64,000 nucleotides of DNA, taken from contig NZ_AP014510.1 in NCBI RefSeq assembly GCF_000828675.1, positions 496,001 to 560,000 of the forward strand, given 5' to 3'. Made by a program: the position numbers and the translations under genes. The number at the start of each line of letters is the position of its first letter. Positions within the stretch are counted from its first letter, which is position 1. This stretch comes from Thermotoga profunda AZM34c06. GTDB lineage: Bacteria; Thermotogota; Thermotogae; Thermotogales; DSM-5069. Under the pieces are notes generated by a model. That model did no database searches. It had not been told where the DNA came from and was given only the letters and a program-made list of their open reading frames with translations. Positions 8,999 to 18,190 of this stretch are shown in pieces.

Positions 8999-9188
8999 CA
9001 CCCTCCCTAAGTTTTGGATATATCAATAGTTTAAATTAGATGTAAGAAGATTCACAAGTACTAAAACAGATAATTGTAGTCCAAATTCAACAGTTCAAAA
9101 AGGTGAGAGCTTTGAAGGGTTTTATTTCTCTGTTTTTCTTTTTCTTTTTCGTTATTGTTAGCTCTGGCAACTTTTTTCACCAATGGGA

Positions 9189-9218
9189 AAAATTTAACCC
9201 CGCTAAAAGCGGGGTTAA
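9189..9218 (-). terminator. Terminator overlapping the stop codon of the CoA-binding protein gene
   Basis: A ten-base-pair stem TTAACCCCGC/GCGGGGTTAA (9194-9203 with 9209-9218), five-base loop, then ATTTTT on the minus strand. The TAA stop of the upstream minus gene (9217-9215) lies inside the stem. It ends the 10593-9215 transcript before the tct operon begins at about 9000. Confidence 0.85.
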
Positions 9219-9589
9219 AAACTGGTTTCGATCATTATACACTTTCCTATGGAATATTCTGAATTCGAACTCCTTAGAAAGCTTTCGATTTCTTTCGAAC
9301 CTGCTCCTGGTTGAAACCAAAATCTTTTGTAACCAATTGAAACAGCCTTTTGTACTTCTTCTAATCCCTTTTCTGGTGGTATCACAAAGACAAGAAGTTC
9401 TACATCTTTTGGTAATTCCTCAAGCGTTCTAAAGCTCTTGATACCTTCGATCGTAATACCTTTGGGATTCACAGGAAAAACCTCAAAACCTTTGCTAAGA
9501 AGGTCTTTTAAGATTTTGTTGCCGTATTTTTGTTCACTTTCACTCGCACCAACAATTGCAATTTTTTTAAAGTCTCTGGGGTTCACCAT
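9215..9589 (-). CDS. CoA-binding domain protein (YccU-like)
   Basis: A 124-residue single-domain Rossmann-fold protein of the CoA_binding_2 family. The N-terminal IAIVGASESEQKYGNKILKD is the dinucleotide/CoA-binding loop, followed by PVNPKG and the ELLVFVIPPEKG strand-turn. The C-terminal FWFQPGAGSKE is also typical. Members are found beside acyl-CoA or ligase genes but no definite role is known for this short form. It is 14 bases downstream of the ATP-grasp gene and probably co-transcribed with it. CoA binding is family knowledge, not shown here. Confidence 0.8.
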   Translation of the reverse strand: MVNPRDFKKIAIVGASESEQKYGNKILKDLLSKGFEVFPVNPKGITIEGIKSFRTLEELPKDVELLVFVIPPEKGLEEVQKAVSIGYKRFWFQPGAGSKEIESFLRSSNSEYSIGKCIMIETSF

Positions 9590-9603
9590 ATATCACCCCC
9601 AAA

Positions 9604-10593
9604 TCACACAAGGGCACGTTCGATCAAACCATTTCTTTGCATTGCATTATCAAGGATGTGAAGTACTAAATCTTCGTATGCAAATCCTGCGATTTCAGCT
9701 ATCCTTGGCAGATCAGAAAATCCCTTTGCCATACCTGGAAGTGGATTGATCTCTAAAAAGTACGGATTACCGTCTTCTTGAGAAACTCTCAAATCCATCC
9801 TTGCTACATCTTTAATCTCTAAGGTTTTGCAGATCTTTACTGCCATGTTTTTCAATTTTCTTTCCAGTACGGAATCGATCTGCGCTGGGCAGGTGTATTC
9901 CACGTAATAATCTGAATTTTTCTTGACCTTATAGCTGTAGAATTCTTTTCCGTGCTTGAAGTGAATTTCCATTATGGGTAAAACACGGTATTTGTTACCT
10001 TCTTGCAAGACACCTATGGTGAATTCTCTCCCCTTAATGAATTCTTCTACTAAAACTGGTTCATCGTAAATAGAGAACAATCTTTCGATTTCTTTTTTGT
10101 ATTCTTCATAATTATGCACAAGCCCTGTCTCGGAGATACCTTTTGAAGAGCCTTCGGCATTGAGTTTCAATATCAATGGGAATCTCATATTCTTTCTGAG
10201 TTTTTCTTCCACAGAACGAATCACTTGGAATCGTGGGGTCTTGACGTCTTTTGTTAAAAGAACCTGTTTTGTGAGTGCTTTGTCAAGACAAACAGCAAGT
10301 GTCGTGGCATCTGAACCAGTGTAAGGAATGTTGTAGAAAGAAAGGATCGCAGGAACTTGAGCTTCTCTCGCTCTACTGAAAGTTCCTTCTGCAAAATTGT
10401 ACACAATGTCAATCTTTTCGGAAGTAAGGATGGGAATAAATTTTTCGGGCACAGCTTCCATTAGAACGACTTCGTGCCCTCCATTTTCAATAGATTTTTT
10501 GATGTCCATAACGACTTCCATACTGTCGTACTCTGCTTCCCAATCTTCAACATCTGGTCTTGTTCCTCTTGGTAAGTTATAGGCTAACCCCAC
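9604..10593 (-). CDS. D-alanine-D-alanine ligase-like ATP-grasp protein
   Basis: About 330 residues with the D-Ala-D-Ala ligase architecture: N-terminal VGLAYNLPRG, then VYNFAEGT, an ATP-grasp core with LILKLNAEGSSKGISETG and VLVEEFIKGREFTIGVL, and the metal/phosphate site FLEINPLPGM with the ARMDLR strand before it. Strong GGAGGTGG at 10612-10605 supports the GTG at 10593, which also matches the family N-terminus; an ATG at 10614 coincides with that ribosome site. It could be a true ligase for peptidoglycan or a related peptide ligase. The standard cell-wall cluster is not adjacent, so the true substrate is uncertain. Confidence 0.8.
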   Translation of the reverse strand: MGLAYNLPRGTRPDVEDWEAEYDSMEVVMDIKKSIENGGHEVVLMEAVPEKFIPILTSEKIDIVYNFAEGTFSRAREAQVPAILSFYNIPYTGSDATTLAVCLDKALTKQVLLTKDVKTPRFQVIRSVEEKLRKNMRFPLILKLNAEGSSKGISETGLVHNYEEYKKEIERLFSIYDEPVLVEEFIKGREFTIGVLQEGNKYRVLPIMEIHFKHGKEFYSYKVKKNSDYYVEYTCPAQIDSVLERKLKNMAVKICKTLEIKDVARMDLRVSQEDGNPYFLEINPLPGMAKGFSDLPRIAEIAGFAYEDLVLHILDNAMQRNGLIERALV

Positions 10594-10695
10594 CTTCGTA
10601 AAAACCACCTCCATGGTTTTTGTCAAATTGATTATCACGCTTTCTCTTATCAAAAATCATTTCAAAAATGTTCTGTTCAATTGATTTTTTGTTAA

Positions 10696-10720
10696 CAAAA
10701 AGGGGCAGTTGTCTGCCCCT
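10696..10720 (-). terminator. Terminator of the Ig-repeat lipoprotein operon
   Basis: Eight-base-pair stem AGGGGCAG/CTGCCCCT (10701-10708 with 10713-10720) with loop TTGT, followed by TTTTTG on the minus strand. It lies about 20 bases after the stop of the 1600-residue lipoprotein gene. Confidence 0.88.
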
Positions 10721-10741
10721 CATGTCTGAGCTTGACTTTTA

Positions 10742-13700
10742 TTACTGAACCTCAACATAGAAGGTGAACCTTCTTTCATTACCTGCGTAATCCTTCAAAA
10801 TGATATCTATTTTTGTATTACTCGATATATTCAATAAAGTTGTGATATTGTAATTTGGATTGGTACCGGTTTTATTCCAGTCGTTGCCTGAGTAAACTTT
10901 TGTATCATTGACATAAATCGAAGATTCATTCCAATCAATATATAATTCGCTCACCGAGAAGGTCAAGGTTTTATTCCCAGTTCCAGTAATTGTCGTAGTG
11001 GCATTTTCTGTTACATCGATGTTCGCTATTTTGACATTACTTATCTGCGGCTCTTGATTGTCACGAATGATTCTAATTGTCTGTTCTGTTTTGTGTTTAA
11101 CTCGATCATATGCAGTAAGTTTAACGACATTCAATCCAAGATCTAATCCCACCTCATGGTCGCCATCTTGTGATCCATCAGATATCAGTATGGCTTGACC
11201 TTTTTCAAGAGTGACTTTGTCAAAATAACCATCGGTGACAGACCATGTGACATTTGATGTACCTGAATTTGTGTAATAGATTCCATCTATGTATTTAGTG
11301 ATATCGCAGTTGAACGAGTTAATCCTCGCTGCAAGGGTGTCTATGTCGATTGTCCGTTGCTTTGGATCACTCAAATTCCCGGCTCTATCATAAATTTCAA
11401 ATTTAAAGGTCTTTTGTCCTTCGTAGTTTATTGGTGGGACGTATGTCCATGTTTTGTTTGTCTGATTCCAAGACAAACTGAGTGATTCTTTAAGTGTGCT
11501 GTTTTCGTAAATATTCAGTGTTGAGACACTGGTCAAGTTATCCAGGAAGTTCAGAGTGAATATTGCACCTGTTTCAGATGCTATATCTGTTGGCTCGACA
11601 TTTTCTATTGTTATGACGGGTTTTTGTGTATCGTAGTAAAGGGTTCCCGAGTAATTTGCGATATTACCTGCTGTGTCTTTAATGTATAAAGAAAATGGTT
11701 TTGAAGTATTTTCAGACAAACCATGCACAAAGGTCAAAGTACCAGGTTGTGGATTTATTGCACTACTTTCAATTATCAAAAATGTTTCTCGAATTCCATA
11801 ACTTTCATCTACTTGCAAGGTTATATCAGGTCGATTTGTGTAGATTCTACCACTATCGCTGAGTAAAACAGGTGCACTGTTGTCGAATATCACGTTTGCA
11901 AAACATCTGGAATCTGTTAGTTGAGAGCTATTTTCAGCGTGGTCATAAACTTTCAGAGCGATAGTGTGGTTCCCGTTGGTGTACGATGTGGTTTCTAACG
12001 AGAATTGAAATTTCAATTCACCATTTTCTTGAACAGGCGATCTAATTTCACTTTTCTTTGTGCCGTCGACATATAATTCTACCTTCTGTACGTCATAAGG
12101 TACATCTGTGTTTGTTATTTGTGCTGTGACACTTAGTAAACCTCTATAGACTTGTCTTGAGCCAAATGTCAAAGCCGGTGGAAGTTGTACAGTCACAACT
12201 GGATTTGTTTTGTTATCTATTACTACTGCGAGTTCACCTTCACCAGCTGCACCGCTTGTCGTTGTTGCAATTGCTCTGAATTTTGCAACACCATCGGAGT
12301 AAATTCCCAAAGTTATGTTTTCAAATGTCCAACTGTTGGTTGCGAGATCTGATTTTTCACCGATCTTTTCTGTTCTACCTGTTGAGTCGATTATCCACAG
12401 CTCGATTTTGTGAATTGGTTCGGTATTATCTAAAAAACTCACTTTGACATCGGTGAAGGTTCTGATTATTTTCCTGCCGTCGTTGTTTGTTCCATAATAT
12501 TTACCAGCTGGTATGTCGAGGTTAACGATTGGTGGTGTGAGATCTTCAACAGTAATTTCTTGTTGTGCTATGAGTGTTATGTTGTTAAAAACATCAACGG
12601 CTTCAAGATTTATTTTGTAAGTTCCAACTTGTGAAGGAGTATACATCGGAATATCTTGGTTATTTATAAAAAGCTCTTTGGGTATATTTCCTGTAGTATA
12701 TTCATAGAGTTTTTTAATTGGTTGTTCGTAAAGGGTCCCATTTGTTTCGCCATCTAAGATCCTTACTCTGACTTCCTTTATACCTGTTTCATCTGTGACT
12801 TTGAATTGTGTGTTGTTGTTTAGATTTCCTCTGATTTGAATCAAAAGCTGTGCATACATATCATAGACATCAGCAGATGGATACAGCTGCATAACTCTAA
12901 AACCACTTATTTCTGGAGGCGTCTGTTCGTATGCATAAACTACAAAATTTCGAATCGTCTGGTTGCCGTCAAGATCTGTTACAACGATCCTGAAGTAATT
13001 TTCAAAAGGATCAAGGTTCTGTATATTGTAATTGAGGGTATTACCGCTCGAAGTGGATATATTTGTGTAAATATTAGATATTTTCTTTTGGAGCTGTATA
13101 CTGGCTACTTGCCTGTTGTCACTTGCTGTGATGGTCACTGTAGGGACACTTGACATTGCTACGTTATAGATACCACCCTCTAAGATATCTTGTGAACTGA
13201 TTCTGGCTTGTGTTATAACTGGTGGCTGATTGTCAATGACATTAACAGTTGTTTTTCCAAAACCTTCTTCATTCGCTGTGGTTTTTCCAGAGAAGGTTAA
13301 TGTATAATCACCCGGTTCGGTGAAAAATGTAGATGGTATAGTTGTTTGATAGATGTTATATATAGAAGTTGTGATGATTGGATTTGGCACAGAAAGTTCT
13401 AATTTTCTTGAACTGTATGATATTTCGAATTTTTCATCCTCTGTGAGATATATACTCACCTTTGCCCTTACAGTCAAATCATATCCACATTGGTGCTGTT
13501 GACCTGGTAATGGTTGCTCAAAGGTCACACCAAGGTCCAGTATGTTCACAGAGACGGATGTTGCATCTGATAGGTTTATATCGTTTTTGTAATAGAAATC
13601 TATTTGGTATTCACCATACGTCTGAACTTTCCATTTTGCACTGAAGGTGTATATTGGTCCATCACCTGAGGCTGTGACGGGTATTCTTTCATCCACGGGT

Positions 13701-15544
13701 CCCTTCACATCAAAATAAGCAGTTGATGGATTGTTTGTGTCTACAACCTGTGCGTTCAGTGACAAGCCCATGTTATCGGCGAATGGTGTTCTAAAACCAT
13801 CTTCTGGTTGCAAGATTTTCGCAATGGGTCTTTCTGTAATCACTGTCACGGTGCCCGTTGCTTCCGCAGTAAAACCTTCTGTGTCTATAACAACAACTCT
13901 TATATCGTGAACACCAAGCGTGGTAGCGGACCAATCCCATTCAAAGATGTTTACAGATGGATTTATCGAACTTCTCTTTATACCATTTACATAAAAATCG
14001 CACCTACTAAGACTTAAATCATCTTGCGCGACAACTTTAAAATGAACCTTCTCTCCTTGATTTAACACTGAAGGTGAATAGGAAAATTCTTTTATCTTTG
14101 GAGCTTTTACTATGTACGCTTCATCAACGGGGAACTGTCCTTTTTGCGAAGAACTATTTCCAGAACTGTCTTTTGCAACAACAATCACCTCATAATTTCC
14201 CTTTGTTGTGAATGTCTCGGTAATAGTGAAAACGCCACCACCTATCGTTGAAGCAAGGATTGGTCCTTTCTGTACAGGTCCTGTGAAGGTAAATGTGACC
14301 TCATTTACTTGAACGTTGTCCGTTACAAATACATAGAATGTATAAGCCTCATTCACAGGTACTCCATATGGTGATGTGAAATAAATGATAGGTGCTTCAG
14401 TATCTATCACACCAACGTTGATACTGTAAAAAGCCTCGGTTGATTCATTCGAATCATCTGTTGCAACAGCTTTTATTTTGTGAATACCTTTTACCGCGGT
14501 CCATTCATGTATATAAGGTTCCTGTGTAAAAGTTCTAACAGATACATTGTCTATGTACAGAACAACTTGTGTTACTTTTGAATCATCACTTGCATTGATT
14601 GATATTTTGACTTTATCCCCTTCTTTTGGAGTGGGGTTGTCTACTTCTATTGAGACAGAGGGGGGTAGATTGATACCGATTTCGATTGAGCCGGTCTTTG
14701 TTGCGTAATTGTTTCTTGAATCGTAGGCAGTAACGGTAAAACTATATGGATTCGTCGTGCCGACATTTCTCGCTATATTCCATACAAGTTGTGTAGCCGG
14801 CATGGTTGGCACATAAACTGTTTCTTTGCCATCGTTAAAGATGATTTTTGAAACACCACTTTCATCTACTGCTGTGATCGCTATATTGACATTAGTGCCA
14901 GGTCTGGCTTTTTTTGGAAGGTTGGGAAAATCAATCTCTGGACCAGATGTGTCGCCTGCAGTAGAGACATTCAATGTGATTTTTGTAACATTGTCATTTC
15001 CTTCGTTGTCAATTGCATAGGCTTCTAATTCATAGGTACCTGCCTGCGCTTGAAAGGTGTATCTATTATTAGTGAGCTGAACTTCTTTTTTGTTTATCTT
15101 CAACCCCATAACTCTGATTCCACTTTCATTGTCTTGAGCTGAAACTATCGCAGTAACGATCTCGCCAGGTTGAACACCCTTTGGAGTGTAGTCAATCGCT
15201 ACCTTTGGTTTTGTGAGATCTTTGGTTTTGAAAGAGCCAATTACCTTGGATGACGAATTTCCTGCCCTGTCGTATGCGACTACCCTGAGTGTGAAAGATC
15301 CATATGGAGCTGGAATAGATATCTGCCCGGTCTGAGTTGTCTTGAGAATGATGTTATCGTTCGCATAAATTTCTATTCTATCTATTCCGCTTTGATCTGT
15401 TGCTGAAATATTCAAAATGATATTCTCACCAGCTACATCAGTGATTTTGGAAAGTGATACTTCAAGGACAGGTGGTATTTTATCGAGCATTGCGCATGAT
15501 ACGATTAAAAACAAGACAATCGAAAGTGGAATTATCTTCTTCAT
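10742..15544 (-). CDS. Giant lipoprotein with many Ig-like repeats
   Basis: A 1600-residue exported protein. The N-terminus is a lipoprotein signal (KK, hydrophobic run, then LIVSC with the lipidated Cys at about residue 17). The rest is a chain of roughly 15 beta-sandwich repeats of about 90-110 residues, most starting with a phrase like D-x-x-P-P-x-I/V and holding a D-x-(S/N)-G-x-x or TDNVQVNEV-type calcium-loop-like segment and a final GNYEVIVVAKDSSGN-type strand. This resembles bacterial Ig-like/cadherin-like surface proteins. The ATG shares one base (TAATG) with the stop of the restored upstream gene, so translation is coupled. No catalytic domain is visible; adhesion or envelope structure is inference. 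Confidence 0.85.
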   Translation of the reverse strand: MKKIIPLSIVLFLIVSCAMLDKIPPVLEVSLSKITDVAGENIILNISATDQSGIDRIEIYANDNIILKTTQTGQISIPAPYGSFTLRVVAYDRAGNSSSKVIGSFKTKDLTKPKVAIDYTPKGVQPGEIVTAIVSAQDNESGIRVMGLKINKKEVQLTNNRYTFQAQAGTYELEAYAIDNEGNDNVTKITLNVSTAGDTSGPEIDFPNLPKKARPGTNVNIAITAVDESGVSKIIFNDGKETVYVPTMPATQLVWNIARNVGTTNPYSFTVTAYDSRNNYATKTGSIEIGINLPPSVSIEVDNPTPKEGDKVKISINASDDSKVTQVVLYIDNVSVRTFTQEPYIHEWTAVKGIHKIKAVATDDSNESTEAFYSINVGVIDTEAPIIYFTSPYGVPVNEAYTFYVFVTDNVQVNEVTFTFTGPVQKGPILASTIGGGVFTITETFTTKGNYEVIVVAKDSSGNSSSQKGQFPVDEAYIVKAPKIKEFSYSPSVLNQGEKVHFKVVAQDDLSLSRCDFYVNGIKRSSINPSVNIFEWDWSATTLGVHDIRVVVIDTEGFTAEATGTVTVITERPIAKILQPEDGFRTPFADNMGLSLNAQVVDTNNPSTAYFDVKGPVDERIPVTASGDGPIYTFSAKWKVQTYGEYQIDFYYKNDINLSDATSVSVNILDLGVTFEQPLPGQQHQCGYDLTVRAKVSIYLTEDEKFEISYSSRKLELSVPNPIITTSIYNIYQTTIPSTFFTEPGDYTLTFSGKTTANEEGFGKTTVNVIDNQPPVITQARISSQDILEGGIYNVAMSSVPTVTITASDNRQVASIQLQKKISNIYTNISTSSGNTLNYNIQNLDPFENYFRIVVTDLDGNQTIRNFVVYAYEQTPPEISGFRVMQLYPSADVYDMYAQLLIQIRGNLNNNTQFKVTDETGIKEVRVRILDGETNGTLYEQPIKKLYEYTTGNIPKELFINNQDIPMYTPSQVGTYKINLEAVDVFNNITLIAQQEITVEDLTPPIVNLDIPAGKYYGTNNDGRKIIRTFTDVKVSFLDNTEPIHKIELWIIDSTGRTEKIGEKSDLATNSWTFENITLGIYSDGVAKFRAIATTTSGAAGEGELAVVIDNKTNPVVTVQLPPALTFGSRQVYRGLLSVTAQITNTDVPYDVQKVELYVDGTKKSEIRSPVQENGELKFQFSLETTSYTNGNHTIALKVYDHAENSSQLTDSRCFANVIFDNSAPVLLSDSGRIYTNRPDITLQVDESYGIRETFLIIESSAINPQPGTLTFVHGLSENTSKPFSLYIKDTAGNIANYSGTLYYDTQKPVITIENVEPTDIASETGAIFTLNFLDNLTSVSTLNIYENSTLKESLSLSWNQTNKTWTYVPPINYEGQKTFKFEIYDRAGNLSDPKQRTIDIDTLAARINSFNCDITKYIDGIYYTNSGTSNVTWSVTDGYFDKVTLEKGQAILISDGSQDGDHEVGLDLGLNVVKLTAYDRVKHKTEQTIRIIRDNQEPQISNVKIANIDVTENATTTITGTGNKTLTFSVSELYIDWNESSIYVNDTKVYSGNDWNKTGTNPNYNITTLLNISSNTKIDIILKDYAGNERRFTFYVEVQ

Positions 15545-17042
15545 TATTTCACCTCAACTGGGAAATATAGATTTGGGAGTTGGTTCTCATAGATATCCGT
15601 TATACCATTTGGTATTAGATAAAATCTACCTTGAGTAAAAGAAGCCGCACCGACATAACTGGCTTGTTTGAGATCATCGGAAACACTTTCTTGAACCAGG
15701 ATTATCGTTCCAACTGGGTTTATATTTGGGAACGACCCTGAGAAAACTATAACTGTTATCGTGCCACCTTGTTTTACAGCTGTATCATCACTGATTGTGA
15801 GTCGATACCATAATAGCCAGCTGAGAAACTAATAAAATCATCGGTTTTCAACTGTGTGTTTCCTATTTTGAAAGAATCGATCTTTGGTGGTTTGTTATCT
15901 TGTACATCGATCTGTATACAGTCTGTACCAATTCTTCCATCAGTTGTTTCAAGAGATACTGAGAGAACATGTCTTCCAGAAACTGCCTTCCAGCAACACG
16001 AAAATGCAGTTCCTTGTGAGATGATCGTACCATCTACATAGAAGGTTATTTGCTTTACAAGTGTTTCATCTGTTTGTACACTCAATTCAACCAGATCTGC
16101 AGGGCTTGGGTTTGAGTTATCGATCTGTAATTTCACATCAGCAGGTCCTATTCCAACGGCGAAAGCACCACTTGAAATTGTCGATTTTCCACGTATGTCT
16201 TTTACAATCACTGATACAGAGTGAAATCCTAAATCGAATTTTCCGAGGTTAACTGACAAATCCGCAGATTTGGTTTTGGTAAAACTCTTCACGTATTTTT
16301 CTGCTCCATCGCATTCTACTAAAACCGAAGAAATCTCTGTATCATCTTCGATTTTTATATTCAAAACGACATTTTCTTCTGTGGAGAATGAACTTTTCTG
16401 AAAATTCATATCAATAGTTGGTGGGGATAGATCATTTGGATACACTGTAAGCATGGTTGATGTTGCGACTTTTGCAAAATCACCACTTGAAATGACTATG
16501 TCCAGTGGATACTCTCCCTCTTGTCTTAGAATGGGTAATTCAATAATTATTGGGTTGTCTATTGTTTGAACCTGTTTTGATTCAGATCCTACTTTTGCAG
16601 TGGCTTTTAGGATCCTACTTTCAGGATCTTGTGCAACAATGGATAGATAGATGGCTGAATCAATCTCGGGAAATGTCGGTATAACTCTTATTTGTCCTAT
16701 GGTTGGTGCAGTTTTGTCGATAACCGTGATGGATGTCTGTTTGGTCTTTTTTTGTCCAAATATGTTTTCGATATAGCCTTCGACTATGTAGTCTTTTGCT
16801 TCAGAAGGTTTCCATGAATATTGAAGTGGGAGTGTATCTCCACTCTGAACGGTCTTACCATCTATACTGATCGCGGCTAAGGTTATACCAACATCAAAAG
16901 ATGCAGTCAATTGAATTGTCACCGTGCTGTCTGGTGTTGGTGATGGTGGATCAACAGATAAAGAGACACTTATATCAGATCTTTGTTGACAAGAAACCAA
17001 AGCAAAAAGTAATACAGATAGTATGATCGCGCATTTTTTCAT
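15544..17042 (-). CDS. Ig-repeat lipoprotein interrupted by a -1 frameshift
   Basis: As read, the frame from the ATG at 17042 stops at 15774 after 422 residues. A -1 shift at about 15810 (one T reread or missing in TATTATGG) restores a frame that reads GYYWYRLTISDDTAVKQGG and continues 88 residues to a TAA at 15546-15544, giving 499 residues. The restored tail is smooth protein and ends exactly at the next gene's ATG (TAATG). The N-terminus is a lipoprotein signal (LLFALVSC), with GAGGTG five bases before the ATG; several Ig-like repeats follow (e.g. DKTAPTIGQIRVIP). It may be a sequence error, a real mutation or a programmed shift; the site is not a classical slippery heptamer or a homopolymer. 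Confidence 0.8.
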
Positions 17043-17112
17043 AAAAACACCTCTGTCATTATATTTCATCGTACAAATACGGTACTCCTTGAGAACTCAT
17101 TTTTTCTTATGT

Positions 17113-17121
17113 TGATATAAT
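17113..17121 (+). promoter_or_regulatory. Extended -10 promoter for the alpha/beta hydrolase gene
   Basis: TG-A-TATAAT at 17113-17121 matches an extended -10 element. The predicted start point near 17128 falls at the ribosome site GGGTGGA (17128-17134), so the mRNA leader would be only about 13 bases. No good -35 hexamer is seen. On the opposite strand a TATAAT at about 17063-17058 may similarly serve the divergent lipoprotein operon. Confidence 0.5.
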
Positions 17122-17140
17122 TTTATCGGGTGGATATTCT

Positions 17141-18070
17141 TTGAACATAATATGGTTTTCGATATTGATCATTCTTTTCTTTGCTCCGTTTTTCTATTTT
17201 TACGAAGATGGTCAGTTCAATCACAGGGAATTGGCATATCCCGATAGTCAATTTGTAAAAATAGATGGACTTGAGATTCATTACAAGAAATATGGGCAAG
17301 ATGAAAGATATATGATCCTTCTACATGGTTTTGGTTCAAGTACTTATACGTGGGAAAAAGTCGTTGGAAAACTTTCTGAACATTTTACATTGATTTCTTA
17401 TGACAGACCGGGTTTTGGTCTCACAGAAAGACGTTTTGATTTGAAATACAATCCATACACAAACGAATACCAAGTAGAGTTACTCAAAAAATTGATGGAT
17501 CATTTTGACATAAAAAAGGCAATCTTGGTGGGAAATTCAGCAGGTGGCTTTGTTGCATTGAATTTTGCTTTGATTTACCCTGAAAGAGTTGAAGCACTCG
17601 TTTTAGTTGATGCTGCTATTTTCAATGAAGATTGGACGAATGATTTTGTGAAATTCCTGATGAATATACCTCAAGTGAATCACATCGGACCAGATGTGAT
17701 CGGAAAAATAATAACTAATTCTTTTGAAAAATCACTTGCTGATGCATATTATGATCCATCAAAAATCACCGAACAAGACAAGGAAGCATACACAAGGCCT
17801 ACCAAGATCCTTGGTTGGAAAAAGGCATTATGGGAATTCGCAAAGTCCACAAAATATAAAGATCTGAAAGATCAATTTGAAAAAGTCACTTGTCCAGTTG
17901 TTGTGATACACGGAAGACAAGATAGAGTAATACCACTAAAAGTAAGTGAAGAACTTGCCAATAGTTTCAAAAATGCCACTTTGTGTATCATTGAAGACTG
18001 TGGACATGTTCCTCAACAAGAATGTCCCAATGAGTTTGTCGAGTGTTTGCTCAGGCAATTAACAAACTGA
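17141..18070 (+). CDS. Membrane-anchored alpha/beta hydrolase
   Basis: A 309-residue alpha/beta-hydrolase-fold protein with one N-terminal membrane segment (about residues 3-20) that probably holds it on the inner membrane with the enzyme facing outward. The oxyanion loop is LLHGFGSSTYTW, the nucleophile elbow is GNSAGG, the acid is in HGRQDRV and the His in EDCGHVPQ, so the triad is complete. Members include esterases, lipases and C-C hydrolases; the substrate cannot be told. The TTG start is supported by GGGTGGA six bases upstream. The gene stands alone between a divergent lipoprotein operon and the rpsF operon. Confidence 0.83.
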   Translation: MNIIWFSILIILFFAPFFYFYEDGQFNHRELAYPDSQFVKIDGLEIHYKKYGQDERYMILLHGFGSSTYTWEKVVGKLSEHFTLISYDRPGFGLTERRFDLKYNPYTNEYQVELLKKLMDHFDIKKAILVGNSAGGFVALNFALIYPERVEALVLVDAAIFNEDWTNDFVKFLMNIPQVNHIGPDVIGKIITNSFEKSLADAYYDPSKITEQDKEAYTRPTKILGWKKALWEFAKSTKYKDLKDQFEKVTCPVVVIHGRQDRVIPLKVSEELANSFKNATLCIIEDCGHVPQQECPNEFVECLLRQLTN

Positions 18071-18122
18071 TGAAAAGTTTTGTGTTTCACGATTTTGTAA
18101 CCAAATTCGTCATCGGTTTGTG

Positions 18123-18185
18123 TATAATTTTGTGTGCTCCCGCTTTGCCGGAGGTAGGCAAGGCCGTTAGACCGAGGGAGGAGGT
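18123..18185 (+). promoter_or_regulatory. Promoter -10 and structured leader of rpsF (candidate S6:S18 autoregulatory element)
   Basis: TATAAT at 18123-18128 is a likely -10. The leader folds into an outer stem CTCCC/GGGAG (18137-18141 with 18176-18180) and an inner stem CTTTGCC/GGCAAGG (18143-18149 with 18157-18163), leaving CCGTTAGACCGA unpaired on the 3' side before the outer stem. The outer stem covers part of the GGGAGGAGGT ribosome site. This two-stem plan with a CCG bulge resembles the known bacterial rpsF leader bound by the S6:S18 complex; the match is by eye. Confidence 0.5.
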
Positions 18186-18190
18186 AAGTG

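Noticed and set aside
9103-9432. Plus-strand frame of about 109 codons in and beyond the tctC upstream region
   Set aside because: It is low-complexity (Phe/Leu/Val), runs through a minus-strand terminator and into the CoA-binding gene, and shows no family features.
15417-15638. Plus-strand frame between the two lipoprotein genes
   Set aside because: The region is coding on the minus strand once the -1 frameshift of the upstream lipoprotein gene is allowed for.
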